A stretch of 64,000 nucleotides of DNA, from positions 1 through 64,000 of the forward strand of contig QOQW01000009.1 of NCBI GenBank assembly GCA_003327425.1, written 5' to 3'. Shown here in pieces: positions 8,501 to 17,638 of the stretch. Below the pieces are notes generated by a model. The model saw only the letters and a list, made by a program, of their open reading frames with translations, did not search any database and was not told the DNA's origin. The position numbers were made by a program, and so were the translations under genes. The number at the start of each line of letters is the position of its first letter. The first letter of the stretch is position 1. Source of the stretch: Candidatus Ozemibacter sibiricus (lineage in GTDB: Bacteria > Muiribacteriota > Ozemobacteria > Ozemobacterales > Ozemobacteraceae).

Positions 8501-9419
8501 CGGGGCTCCCGCCTATGAACCCCCGCCCGAGGCTCGCGTGACCGCCCGGCTCAATCCGGGAGCGGGCCCCCTGGCCGCGCTGCTGGCCTCGGCGGCCCGC
8601 CGACTGGAGGCCGGTCGCGGCGAAACCGGCCCTGCCGCCGAGCGGGCTCGCGAACGTGGGGTCTTGCCGGGGGCGGCCTCGGAGACGGCGCTGGTCACGA
8701 CTCTGCTGCCGGCTGGCCAAGAGGCGGTCAGCCAGGTTTTGACCTCGCGCCGGGCGAGCGAATCGGCGCTGCGCGCGCTGGATGCCTCCGGCACCCTGGC
8801 TTCGGCCGCCCTGGTCCATCTGGCTGGAGTGGCGGTCATTCCTGGCCCTGGCGATCCCTGGCCGGCGCCTGGCCTCGTCCTGTCGCTCTATGACGACCCA
8901 GCCAGAGACGGCTGGGTGCCCGGCCCCGACCTGGCCACCCTCCGCTTCCGCGACGCCTGTGTGGTGACCTCGGGCTGCCTCGATCGGGCTTCCGAAGAAG
9001 CAGATGGCTTCAGGGCTCTCGCGTCCGACTCGCCCATCGGCTCGCGCTCGGGTTCGACCACCTGGTCGACGGGGCAAGTCCCGCCAGCGTCGCCGACCTC
9101 ATCCGCATCAGACACCTCTTCCCGCGGTTTTCCAGCAGGAATGGTCGCCGCCGACCGGCCTCCCCTGCGGGAAGACCTGGTGCGGGTGCTCCAGGTGGCC
9201 GGGGCCCGCCGCCTTCTGCTGGCGCGCGCTCTGCCCCCTGCTGGGCCACGTCTGGCGTTCCTCAAAGCCTTCCTGTCTGCCCTGGCGAACCGCCTGGCGG
9301 GCCACGGCTCTCAGCCCCTTTCCTGGTCTGGCCTCCTGGCGCAGGCCACTCAAGCGGGTCTCGATCCTTCCCTCCACCCCGCTGACCAGGCTCTCTACGA
9401 AGCCTGGGGCGATTGGTGA
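5589..9419 (+). CDS. Secreted TPR-repeat protein with C-terminal CHAT (caspase-like) domain
   Basis: 1276 residues from ATG at 5589, chosen because AGGAG lies 13 nt upstream and a signal-peptide-like LIVMMLVWAGTVW follows; an in-frame extension to 5511 is possible. Residues about 55-480 are helical repeats of TPR type (for example FDEAIAILEQTLALV). A long Ala/Pro-rich middle follows. The C-terminal third has CHAT features: APGPLAGLPFEILV, YLRDKYQIIRQPS, and a His-Cys pair in VHLAGV (His1077) and VVTSGCLD (Cys1130), 53 residues apart as expected for the catalytic dyad. CHAT proteases are clan CD peptidases often fused to TPRs. The substrate is unknown. The aminopeptidase gene lies directly downstream. 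Confidence 0.7.
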   Translation: MQRVSSRWEGEPAWRATRLIVMMLVWAGTVWSQPPGFRFPEGPSSGRSGGRPITNQWKAETEPRVQEIKQLLTEGLNKMNGEGYEGAERAFRRVLEIFAGMPDVPVAQIAVVRQSLAEAVMKQGRFDEAIAILEQTLALVRASQRPDEARAGGLLLRIGRVQIEAGREEAGRQSLREGFALLEKDSIGNLELLLEEYSHAASLFESRGRWECAEEWLKKWRDLCEEVPGLVRLERGAAHFRLGATLAALGRWQEAAAALRAAIGVWEPRLPPYHADLFEARRRLAEALFRQMADEEALLVLVQVVVLAPKVHGERDPAHLTVWAEVAGWYDEMGRGDLAEPLWQAVLDQRGAATAVAGCALARRWLARGETARAGRLLEELVAGRWRAPVGDDAAWRLRLELARQYDLAGAVASQQTVLRGLLEGMPTVAVVSWPVGGWAALEALGGSLARQGQLEAAAECFATLASLARLATGPVEAGQGFGARALAALADLAALAAEKAGGAGAASVASWQVHWPAAAAMPSPPSAEASAQAWFAVAAHALPWNSPDQAVAFAACLEGQEGPSRRWVAEAWFRLAARAGEAIAPGGLTVFGSGGGHGPLPTSSGSSLVREWAETTAATAFRLTEWVRAGGFRARYRFPPGLGRNGPAEIDWARWGLPAQGVGGPETLVAPEAPVAMAPTATGRFRSAEPAGRGESSLRPATQPGDHPASAGRLPAAGPAGEPELAAVWAREFPVFWQWTCPPPPSVATLQQQGLRPGEAALVWWVGEDRLYGWFIERERWWFRAVPLDRASLSRLVGAWQTGLRDRAGPATVQAHALALYRTVVEPFLPPASEPLNRAPAAPGLAATGVLALASEATLADPRASSAIVPALASGAAAPAEDSSVSPSALPRLHLLAPGPLAGLPFEILVTAPGPDDFARMSYLRDKYQIIRQPSLSWLAAVRACPAPGAAAADSPSSSSSPPRRLFVVFGAPAYEPPPEARVTARLNPGAGPLAALLASAARRLEAGRGETGPAAERARERGVLPGAASETALVTTLLPAGQEAVSQVLTSRRASESALRALDASGTLASAALVHLAGVAVIPGPGDPWPAPGLVLSLYDDPARDGWVPGPDLATLRFRDACVVTSGCLDRASEEADGFRALASDSPIGSRSGSTTWSTGQVPPASPTSSASDTSSRGFPAGMVAADRPPLREDLVRVLQVAGARRLLLARALPPAGPRLAFLKAFLSALANRLAGHGSQPLSWSGLLAQATQAGLDPSLHPADQALYEAWGDW

Positions 9420-9628
9420 AGGAGGCGCTTCGCCATGACACCCGACCAATCAGACCGATCAGTCCGAGTTTGCCGCGCCAGGAAGGCGCCGTTCCTGAGA
9501 GAACGGCCACCGGCGGCTCGGCTCTTGGAATCGGTTGTGCCATTCCCGAACAAACATCCGACCGGCCCCCTGGGCCGCACACACGATCGGCCAGCCGCCC
9601 CATCCGGCTGGCGGAACGGAGGGCGACG

Positions 9629-12082
9629 ATGATGCACGCCAGCGCGCGCGGAGGAGTGGGATTCGCCAGTGCCGATACCCCGCCCCGCTTCCTTCCCGAT
9701 ACGACGTTCGACAGTCGGCATGTGCGACTCGAGATCGCGGTCGATCTCGCACAGCAGAGCCTGGAGGGGTGGTGCCGGCACACCGTGTGCCTGCTCGGCG
9801 AGCGCGTCGAGACGCTCGTCTTCCATGCCGTCGATCTCGAGGTGCAGGAAGTGCGGGTCGGAGTCGGGAAAGGCGCGCCGCGGGCCGCGCGGTTTTCGGT
9901 GGCAGACGGCTGTCTGACCGTCCGGCTGCCGCGGCCGTTGCCCGCCGGCACCGAAGTCCAGGTGGCCATCCGGTATGGCCTGCGCCGCGCCGGCCCCGGG
10001 CTGCACTTCATCGCTCCGACTCGGGAATATCCCGACTGGCCGCGGCAAGCCTGGACGCAAGGCCAGAGCGACGACGCGCGCTGCTGGTTCCCTTGCCGGG
10101 ATGTGCCGTCCGAGAAGGCCACGAGCGAGATCATCGTCACCGTGGCGAAGGGACTGACCGCCATCGCCAATGGCCGGTTGGTCTCCACCACCCATGACGA
10201 GCGACGCGGTACCTCGACCTTCCATTGGCAGATGGAGCAACCGCATTCGATGTATCTGTTCTCGCTCGTCGTCGGCGCCTTCGAAGAGTACCAGGAACCC
10301 TACGCGCGCGTGCCGCTGTTCTTCTATTATCCGCCCGGTCGTCAGGATGAGGCCCGTCGGGGATTGCGGGCCACCAGGGCGGCGATGGATTTCCTGCTCG
10401 CCGAGACCGGCGTGGCCTATCCCTATGCCCGCTACGCCCAGGTGACGGCCTTCGACTTCGGGGGCGGCATGGAGAACACCTCGGCCACCACCCAGACCGA
10501 TCTCGTGCTGCTCGATGAACGGGCCGCCCGCGATCTCGACTTCGACAAGCTGGTGGCCCACGAGCTGGCCCACCAGTGGTTCGGCGATCTCGTCACCTGC
10601 AAGGATTGGACGCATGGCTGGCTCAATGAGAGCTTCGCCACCTACTATGACGCCCTGTTCCAGAAGTATGACAAAGGGCTCGACGAGTTCCGGGTGGCCT
10701 GCTGGTCGATGGCCGAGGCGTATTTCGACGAATGCCAGACCTACCAGCGGCCGATCGTCACCCGCGTCTGGCGCGAGAGCTTCCAGATGTTCGATCGGCA
10801 TTTGTACCAGAAGGGTGCCTGCGTGCTGCACTGGCTGCGTTCGCAGGTCGGCGACGAGGCATGGCGGCGCGGGATCGGCGCCTACCTGCGTCGGCATGCC
10901 TTCGGGGCGGTCGAGACCAGCGATCTGGTCGCCGCCATGGCCGCGACCACCGGGATCAACCTGGAAGCCGCCTTCGAAGACTGGATCTTCCGGCCCGGAC
11001 ATCCCGAATTCAAGATCGTCTACGCCTGGGACGAACGGAAGCGCGGGGCGATCGTGCGGGTCGTCCAGAAGCAGGCCCTCGACGACCGCAAGGCCGTGTA
11101 CAAGCTGGCGTTGCCGGTGGCCTTCGATCTGCCGCGCGGCCGACGGCACGAGCGGCTCGTGCTGACCGAGCCTGAGCACGCGTTCTTCCTGCCGCTGCCC
11201 GCCGCGCCCCGCACCTTCATCGTCGACCCGGACAGCGAACTGCTGCTCAAACGGCTCGAGGTGCTCAAACCCGCCGCGCTGTGGGAGGCTCAGCTCGACG
11301 ATCCCAACCTGCTGGTGCGGGCCGAAGCCATCGAGGCGGTGGCCGCCCGCGGCACGCCCGCCGCCGTCGATCTGCTGACGGCGCGATATGAGCGCGAGAC
11401 CTTCTGGTGGGGGCGGGCCCGCCTGGCGACCGCGCTCGGCAAGATGGGCCTGCCGGCGGCGGTGACCGCCCTGCGGGGCTGGCTCGCCGATCGGCATCCG
11501 AAGGTGCGGCGGGCCGTGGTCAACGCCCTCGCTCCGTTGCGGCGCCCCGAACTGGCCGGCGAATTCCGGCGCCTCTTCCTGGAGGATCCCAGTCTGTTCG
11601 TGGCCGCCGATGCCCTGCGAGCTCTGGCCAACACGCACGAGGCCGCCGCGCGCCCAGCCATCGCGCAGGCGCTGCAGACGGCGTCCTGGAACGAGACCAT
11701 GCGGGTGGCGGCCGTCGACGCCCTCGCCGAGATCGATGGTCGACCGGCGGTCCTGGCGCCCTTCCTGCGCCCGGGCACCCCGGCGCCGGTCAAAGCGGCT
11801 GCCATCAAGCATCTGGCGCGGCGGCAGGCCGGCGAACCCTCCCTGCCGCGGCGGCTGCTGCGTCTGCTGGATGACCCGGCCCGGCTGGTGCCCCTGGCGG
11901 CGTTGCACGCCCTCGAGCGCCTGGGCGATCCGGCGGTCGTGCCCGAATTGCGGCGGCGCCTGGCGCGGGAGCGCGATTCGATCCTGCGCAGCCAGCTCGA
12001 TCGCACGATCCGCTGTCTGCGCCTGGGCAGAACCGACGATCCGCCCGCGCCCGCCCGCCGGCGTCAAACGTCCAAGGCCTGA
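9629..12082 (+). CDS. M1-family metallo-aminopeptidase with C-terminal HEAT-like repeats
   Basis: 817 residues. The start at 9629 follows GGAGG by 6 nt; the frame is open back to 9413 but that part lacks coding character. The zinc site is complete: His311-Glu-Leu-Ala-His315 and Glu334 (NESF), with the exact HExxH-18-E spacing of M1 peptidases. The substrate-anchoring GxMEN motif reads GGMEN. The N-terminal 200 residues are the M1 beta-sandwich. After about residue 550 the typical helical C-domain is replaced by short repeats (VRRAVVNALAPL, MRVAAVDALAEI) of HEAT/PBS-lyase type. It removes N-terminal residues from peptides. No clear signal peptide is seen, so it is probably cytoplasmic. It could form a transcript with the CHAT gene, since the gap is 209 bp. 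Confidence 0.85.
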   Translation: MMHASARGGVGFASADTPPRFLPDTTFDSRHVRLEIAVDLAQQSLEGWCRHTVCLLGERVETLVFHAVDLEVQEVRVGVGKGAPRAARFSVADGCLTVRLPRPLPAGTEVQVAIRYGLRRAGPGLHFIAPTREYPDWPRQAWTQGQSDDARCWFPCRDVPSEKATSEIIVTVAKGLTAIANGRLVSTTHDERRGTSTFHWQMEQPHSMYLFSLVVGAFEEYQEPYARVPLFFYYPPGRQDEARRGLRATRAAMDFLLAETGVAYPYARYAQVTAFDFGGGMENTSATTQTDLVLLDERAARDLDFDKLVAHELAHQWFGDLVTCKDWTHGWLNESFATYYDALFQKYDKGLDEFRVACWSMAEAYFDECQTYQRPIVTRVWRESFQMFDRHLYQKGACVLHWLRSQVGDEAWRRGIGAYLRRHAFGAVETSDLVAAMAATTGINLEAAFEDWIFRPGHPEFKIVYAWDERKRGAIVRVVQKQALDDRKAVYKLALPVAFDLPRGRRHERLVLTEPEHAFFLPLPAAPRTFIVDPDSELLLKRLEVLKPAALWEAQLDDPNLLVRAEAIEAVAARGTPAAVDLLTARYERETFWWGRARLATALGKMGLPAAVTALRGWLADRHPKVRRAVVNALAPLRRPELAGEFRRLFLEDPSLFVAADALRALANTHEAAARPAIAQALQTASWNETMRVAAVDALAEIDGRPAVLAPFLRPGTPAPVKAAAIKHLARRQAGEPSLPRRLLRLLDDPARLVPLAALHALERLGDPAVVPELRRRLARERDSILRSQLDRTIRCLRLGRTDDPPAPARRRQTSKA

Positions 12083-12637
12083 CCCGCCGGCGATGGGAGT
12101 GGCCTCGATTCCTGACTGGCTGAGCCCTGCCACGGTCGTCAGCTAGAGGAATCGGCGGCTTGGCCGTGAGTGAAGGAAACGGCGCTGCAATTCCAAGGAG
12201 CCGCCATCGGCCATCCCTCGCCACCGTCATGGCGAGTCGCCGTGGCTCCCGCGAAGCGGTCGACCGGCCGCCGAACGCATCGCGCTCGGTCAGCGGCAAC
12301 CAGGGCTCCCGAGGATGAGGACTGCTGGTGAAGCCCCCAGAATTTGGAGAGGCTTGCCCCGGATGGGGCGCCCTTCTGGGTGGTGGAATTTTCTGTGGAT
12401 CCAGCGACGGGAGGGTTGACAGAGGGGCCATCGTTAGACTAACCTTCTGAGGTTAGAGGGATCTTGATATTTCTCAGCTGCCTTTGCCGAAGGCTTTTCT
12501 TTCGAGCATGAGGACCTGCTTGAAGAATGTTACGGTCTGGGTGCCGAGGGTTGCTGTTCGAGCTGCCGTTGTCGAATGGCGCCCGCGGGTCTTTTTTCCC
12601 TGATAAAATAGATGCGGTCTAGGCTTTTGGAGGAACC
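12083..12637. other. 555-bp gap with a candidate promoter and palindrome
   Basis: No gene is visible. TTGACA at 12416-12421 with an 18-nt spacer to TAACCT (12440-12445) could be a promoter for the lipoprotein gene. An inverted repeat CTAACCT-TCTG-AGGTTAG at 12439-12456 covers its -10, where a repressor could bind. The lipoprotein start has GGAGG 6 nt upstream. Confidence 0.35.
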
Positions 12638-15600
12638 ATGAAAACGCGTTCGCTCGTGGTGCTTGCTGTCCTGCTGGCGGTGTACGGTCTGGCCACTGGT
12701 TGCCGTTGGGGCGGCGGTGGTGGTGATGAAAGCTGGTCTGTCGGCCCGAATACCAACGTGCCGACTGGCGTGCTGGTGGGGCAGGTCAGTTCGGTGCCCG
12801 TGGCGACTGCGCTGCGGGCGCAGGTCGTCAGTCCGCCCTACGAGGTCGGGTTGTACGCGTACGGCATCAACCATGATCTCGAGCCGGTCTTGATCGATGG
12901 CGTGGCCACCCGGACCACCGACACGGCTGGCGAGTTCCGGTTCGAGAATGTGCCCGGCAACCTGGACAACCTGATCCTGGCCGCCCGCGTTGGCGATCAG
13001 GTGTTCGAAGGATTCGTGCCATTCGTCGATACGACGCCGGGAACGACGACGCAAGCCCTGACCATCGACCCGACCACGGCTTCTCTGACGCGGCTGATCC
13101 ATGCGGGGGCGCGGGCCCGTCGCACGCTGGGCATTTCTCGCGAAATCCAATTCGATCTCGGCGAAGTGCTGGCCCGCCTTTCGCCGAGCGCGCTGGCCGC
13201 GCTTACTCCCGCCGAGCTGACCGTCGTGGCTGAAGCCTTCACCCGCCGCGAGAAAGCGTGGCGGGAGGGAGCCGCCGTGGCGGGTCTCGACAGCGCCATC
13301 GCCGAGTTCCGCGCCAAGACCCGTCAGGCTCTGCGCCGGCTGATCGTCCAGATCAACCAGGACCGCTCTCGCCTGTCCCGCGACGAGGTCTGGAAGGGCT
13401 ACGGCAACGCTGTCCGCCAGGAAGCTGCTGCGCGCACGCCCGATTTGCTGCAGATCTACGACGATGTCAATCAACAATTCCTGTCGTCGGCCTCGACCGC
13501 TCTGTACCAGGTGCTGCCGATCGCCGTCCGCCAGGAGCTGGAACGAACCGTCGAGCAGGAACGGGTGTTGACCCAGGTGACCGCCTTCTCCTCTGCCATC
13601 CGGACGCTGGCCGAAGGAGTGAGCGGGTTCGGCGACGTGCTGGCTGGTCTCGAGTATGCTCTGCGCCGGACAGAAATCGAAGTGCGAGAGGCTCCTACCG
13701 CCGAAGCTGCGGCCAAGGCTTTCTCGGGCAACCTGACCGACCAGATTCTGCAAAGCGCCATCTGGGATCTGCTGAAAGCGCTCGGTTTGTACAACGAGTC
13801 AGCGGGCCCGGCGACTGCCCTGCGGGGACGTGCCGTGCTCGGTCAGATCCCGCCGCCTGGTGGCACGACCCCGCCTTCGACCCAGCCGCCCACGCCTCCC
13901 GATGCCACGACCCCGCCTTCGACCCAGCCGCCTACGCCTCCCGATGCCACGACCCCGCCTTCGACCCAGCCGCCCACGCCTCCCGATGTCACGACCCCGC
14001 CTTCGACCCAGCCGCCTTCCCCTCCAGCACCCCCAACAGGAGGGACTCCTCCCGCCCCGCCGTCCGGTCAACCACCTACCCCAACGGGGGGAGGACAGCC
14101 TGCCGAGCCGCCGCTGTTGTTCCGGCTGTTGCCGACCCAGGCCGACTTTGCCGCGTTGGGCTGGCCCTATGGCCCCGGGAACCCCCCGCCGACGCTCGAA
14201 CTGCGTCGTGAGACCCGCTTGCGGGCCCGGGCCATCATCTCGCGCAAGGTTCGAGAATTGGCGGCAACTCATGCCGCCTTCGGAGCCCGCTTCAACACCG
14301 AAGCCCGCCAGTCGGCCCTGGTCCTGTTGCTCGCTGGCGCTCAGGATATCGGCCTGACTCTGCCGACCCCTCCCACTTCCGGCACCACTGGAACGGGCGG
14401 CGGCACTCCTGTTTCGCTGACCTCAACCAGTACCATGATCGGTATGGTGGTGGCCACCGCCTCTCGCACCATCGGTGGCAAGGTGTACGCCTTCGCCATC
14501 GTTCCTGCTCCGGATTCTCCGGCCGCGCCGGCGACCTGGGGCTGTCTCGCCCTGGCGCGCGGCGAAGGTATCACGCTGACGGCCACCGCGGCGAAGGTGC
14601 TCCTGACCGTGCGAGTCGAGACCGGCCCCACCGGAACCTCGCCGCCGGCGGTGGCGGTCACCGCCATCGGTGCCGCTCCTGCTGCACCCCAAGGGCCGGG
14701 CGGCACCGGCCCGACCGGTGGCACCACCGGGCCCGGTGGTTTGACCTACGGGCCCACCACCGATTTCCAGGGTGTTTTCAAGAAATCGTCGACGGGCGCC
14801 ATCGTCTATAACAACGGGATTCTCGATACTCCTGTCTTCACCGACGATCAAGCGACCCTCGAGCGGTTCGTCGGGTGGTCGGTCACCTTCCGTGGCAGCT
14901 ACGTCTATGAAAACACCCAGCTCAAGGGGGTCCGGGTCACCGCTTCTTCCATCGCCATCCGCTCCAGCGACCACTTCACCCCTGGTCCTACCGCGTTCGA
15001 CGGCACCACTCGCACCTTCGGGTTCAAGGTCGTGCCGCCGTCGGGAAATATCACCTCCCTCCCGCCGCTGACGATCCTGACGCCCACCGATGAAATCCGC
15101 CTGGACAAGACCGATACCGGCTATCTGTCGGCCAACGAATCCGGAATGGTCATCGGCAATGGCTTCTACTTGCTGGTAGCCGCTACCGATGATGATGAGC
15201 CATACTTGCTTTCCCTCATCGATACCCAATCGCCTCGCGATCCTTCGCAGTACTACCTGACGGCGACCACCACGGCTCGGGCCCTGGTATTGGTCGATCC
15301 GACCTTCACCCGCCAGACGCGTACGGTATTTGCCAATCTCTTGAAAGCCTATGCCGCGCACCCCAAGCGGGCCGAGCTCGAAGCGGCGGTGGCCGACGCC
15401 CTCCTCACCAAACCTTCCCGACCCTTCGGTCGCGAGAACACCGCTCTCCATGCTCTCATCAGCGAGATCTGCCAGGATCTGGCCAATGGCAGCGGGGTGA
15501 TCGCCTCCCAACGTCGAATGATGGCCAGCGTGCAGGCATCGCTTGGTCAAGTCGAGCCTCCCTGGCTCGAGGTCTATGACGCCGATACCGGCATGACCGG

Positions 15601-17227
15601 CCATGCCAGCAGAGAGATCAAAGCGATCAATCGTTCGTTCTGCCATTATGACGTCAAGGTCGAGGCCGATGGACAGGTCGTGCGAACGCCGCTGAACCTT
15701 CCCACGTGGCGTTTGCCGAAGCGGGTTCTGCTCGACTACAAGATCTGGCCCCCCAAGATCGAGTTGTTGACGCTGGCCGAAATCTTGATCGATCCCCAGA
15801 AAGACACCGCTCCGATCGTCCTGACCTTCGAACAGAACCTGGCTCTGTCGGTATTTGAAAGCGTCATGCGATTGATCATCGATGCCATCGGCCTGGCCAC
15901 CCCTGATGCCGAGAACATCGAGAAAGCCTGGAAGCTGGTGGGGAAACTTCCGGGGCCGGTCTTGAATTTTCTCAACAACCTCAACAGCCTGCAGCCGAAC
16001 ACCAAAGAAGAGGTCGAAACGTTCCTCAAAAACACCCTCTGGGATGCCAGCAACGAAATTCTCTCCGCCCTGTGGGACCTCTACCAAGAAGTCATCGGAA
16101 CGCAGATCAAGCGAAGATGGGTGTTGACCACGGCGCGGATCTATTTCAGCAAAGCCTGGGCCTGGGGCAAAGCGGCCCTCGACATCGTCGATCTGGCCGC
16201 GGTGTTGTACTCCGGATGGAAAGCCCCCAAAATCTTCGTCGAAAAGGGCCGCATCATCGAGAAGTCATTCAGTAATCGGCCGGCCTGCACCGGTTTCACC
16301 AACCATGATTTCGCGAAGGTGTTCAGTGTGCCTTGTTCCTACACGTTCGAGATCGCCGGGTTCCACCTCGGCAACACGGCGAACGATCTGACGCTCGAGC
16401 TCGGCAAAGTCCAGGCCACCATTCTGGAATATCGCAAAGAGCCTTCGCCGTACGCGTATGGGGCTGCGATCACGCGCATCAAAGCGGTGTTCCCACGTGG
16501 TGGCGATCCTTCCGACAATGGGTCCTTCACCGTCCGCATCTCCGATCCTGCCTACCGGATCGCCACGCAGACCATCTCGACCAGCGCCTATCTCATTCCT
16601 CGCGTGTTCGGGATGGATCCTTTCGTGGGCGGGGGTGGCAGCGATCTGCAAACCCTGACGCTGTACGGCGATGCCTTCGGTTCTTCGCAGGATGGCGGCT
16701 ACGTCGAGTTCTGGCAGGTCGGCGAAGGCCAGGAGGTCAGCGTCAAGGTGCAAACGGTCAACAGTTGGAGCAACCAGCAGATCACGTTGCCTTTACCGGC
16801 CGGCCTGATCAAAGAGAAGGAATACATCGTCACCGTGTTTTCCAAGTGGCATCCCGAATACAGAAATGGGGGCTATGTCTACTATCCCCTCGATTCTTCT
16901 GCCGCCAGGATCGGAGAGCCTGGGTACCATAGCTACCTGTTCCGGGTGATGAACCCGCGGTCCGAGCATCTTGGCAGCATCTTGCGAGGCCGGACGGCGA
17001 CGGTCGTCGGATACCATCGCACCTTCTCCATGTCGACAGGGAAAGGCCCCGATCCGATCATCAAACTCGATGGCGTGCCGTTGGCCATCACGAGGACCCT
17101 CTTTGATGATTACGGAAAGTCGTTTACGACCGTCGCCATCCCTGCCGATTCCCCGGTAGGAAGGCGGTCTCTCACGGTTTCCTACCATGGGCTCACCGAC
17201 AGCTACACGCTCGATATCATGGAATGA
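12638..17227 (+). CDS. Large surface lipoprotein with TTPPSTQPPTPPDA repeats and IPT/TIG-like C-terminus
   Basis: 1529 residues. A lipoprotein signal (VLAVYGLATGC) puts the lipidated Cys at residue 22, followed by GGGGGD. Residues about 50-130 resemble a carboxypeptidase-regulatory-like (CarboxypepD_reg) beta domain with TDTAGEFRFENVPG. A helical stretch follows. Residues about 410-465 consist of four tandem copies, the last partial, of TTPPSTQPPTPPDA, a disordered Pro/Thr spacer. A Gly/Thr-rich region and a long unassigned section come next. Near the end, PRVFGMDPFVGGGG and TLTLYGDAFG look like an IPT/TIG immunoglobulin-like domain. It is likely anchored in the outer membrane and exposed. 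I infer an adhesive or structural role; the function is unknown. Confidence 0.65.
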   Translation: MKTRSLVVLAVLLAVYGLATGCRWGGGGGDESWSVGPNTNVPTGVLVGQVSSVPVATALRAQVVSPPYEVGLYAYGINHDLEPVLIDGVATRTTDTAGEFRFENVPGNLDNLILAARVGDQVFEGFVPFVDTTPGTTTQALTIDPTTASLTRLIHAGARARRTLGISREIQFDLGEVLARLSPSALAALTPAELTVVAEAFTRREKAWREGAAVAGLDSAIAEFRAKTRQALRRLIVQINQDRSRLSRDEVWKGYGNAVRQEAAARTPDLLQIYDDVNQQFLSSASTALYQVLPIAVRQELERTVEQERVLTQVTAFSSAIRTLAEGVSGFGDVLAGLEYALRRTEIEVREAPTAEAAAKAFSGNLTDQILQSAIWDLLKALGLYNESAGPATALRGRAVLGQIPPPGGTTPPSTQPPTPPDATTPPSTQPPTPPDATTPPSTQPPTPPDVTTPPSTQPPSPPAPPTGGTPPAPPSGQPPTPTGGGQPAEPPLLFRLLPTQADFAALGWPYGPGNPPPTLELRRETRLRARAIISRKVRELAATHAAFGARFNTEARQSALVLLLAGAQDIGLTLPTPPTSGTTGTGGGTPVSLTSTSTMIGMVVATASRTIGGKVYAFAIVPAPDSPAAPATWGCLALARGEGITLTATAAKVLLTVRVETGPTGTSPPAVAVTAIGAAPAAPQGPGGTGPTGGTTGPGGLTYGPTTDFQGVFKKSSTGAIVYNNGILDTPVFTDDQATLERFVGWSVTFRGSYVYENTQLKGVRVTASSIAIRSSDHFTPGPTAFDGTTRTFGFKVVPPSGNITSLPPLTILTPTDEIRLDKTDTGYLSANESGMVIGNGFYLLVAATDDDEPYLLSLIDTQSPRDPSQYYLTATTTARALVLVDPTFTRQTRTVFANLLKAYAAHPKRAELEAAVADALLTKPSRPFGRENTALHALISEICQDLANGSGVIASQRRMMASVQASLGQVEPPWLEVYDADTGMTGHASREIKAINRSFCHYDVKVEADGQVVRTPLNLPTWRLPKRVLLDYKIWPPKIELLTLAEILIDPQKDTAPIVLTFEQNLALSVFESVMRLIIDAIGLATPDAENIEKAWKLVGKLPGPVLNFLNNLNSLQPNTKEEVETFLKNTLWDASNEILSALWDLYQEVIGTQIKRRWVLTTARIYFSKAWAWGKAALDIVDLAAVLYSGWKAPKIFVEKGRIIEKSFSNRPACTGFTNHDFAKVFSVPCSYTFEIAGFHLGNTANDLTLELGKVQATILEYRKEPSPYAYGAAITRIKAVFPRGGDPSDNGSFTVRISDPAYRIATQTISTSAYLIPRVFGMDPFVGGGGSDLQTLTLYGDAFGSSQDGGYVEFWQVGEGQEVSVKVQTVNSWSNQQITLPLPAGLIKEKEYIVTVFSKWHPEYRNGGYVYYPLDSSAARIGEPGYHSYLFRVMNPRSEHLGSILRGRTATVVGYHRTFSMSTGKGPDPIIKLDGVPLAITRTLFDDYGKSFTTVAIPADSPVGRRSLTVSYHGLTDSYTLDIME
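13864..14016 (+). repeat. 42-bp tandem repeat, about 3.6 copies, inside the lipoprotein gene
   Basis: Units start at 13864, 13906, 13948 and 13990; the last is partial. They are nearly identical at DNA level (CACGACCCCGCCTTCGACCC...), encode a 14-residue Pro/Thr repeat and stay in frame. Near-identity suggests recent expansion and a copy number likely to vary between strains. Confidence 0.9.
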
Positions 17228-17562
17228 TCCGCCGTTCGGTCCAGCCATCCCTGGCGTGGCCGATTCCGGGCCGGGCTACGGTGTCCGCCATCGCTTCTCC
17301 TGTTGATCCCTGGCGTGAACGGGATTACGCCCGCGGCGTTTTCCTCTGGAGGAACGCGAAACCGCTGGGGGAACGAGGAAAGATCAGGCCGGTTCCTGAT
17401 TCCAATTCTTAGGGGCAGCGTGACCAGCTGGCCGGCCCGACACGTCATGTGAGCAGGCGGAAGCAGGGGACCAGAGACCTGCGGTCGGGGATGTCGTTCG
17501 TTAGGCGAGGGGGGCCTGCCCGGGTGGCAGCCCAATGGGGGCGGGCTTCCCCGCCGATTGTC

Positions 17563-17591
17563 TTGTCTGAAAAGAAGGGGTGAGGTATTCT
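17563..17591 (+). promoter_or_regulatory. Candidate promoter of the FGE-like gene
   Basis: TTGTCT (17563-17568), a 17-nt spacer and TATTCT (17586-17591) lie about 48 nt before the start at 17639. The rest of the 411-base gap 17228-17638 contains no gene I can support. Confidence 0.4.
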
Positions 17592-17638
17592 GAAGGCGGT
17601 TTCATCGTTCAGACATCGCGAAGGGAGGGAAGGCCGGC

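Noticed and set aside
9395-12133. Very long minus-strand open frame of 912 codons
   Set aside because: Antisense to the M1 aminopeptidase, whose zinc motif and length are clear; high GC creates such long shadows.
13864-14016. Repeat array as a possible CRISPR
   Set aside because: The units are contiguous, have no spacers and stay in frame in a lipoprotein gene.
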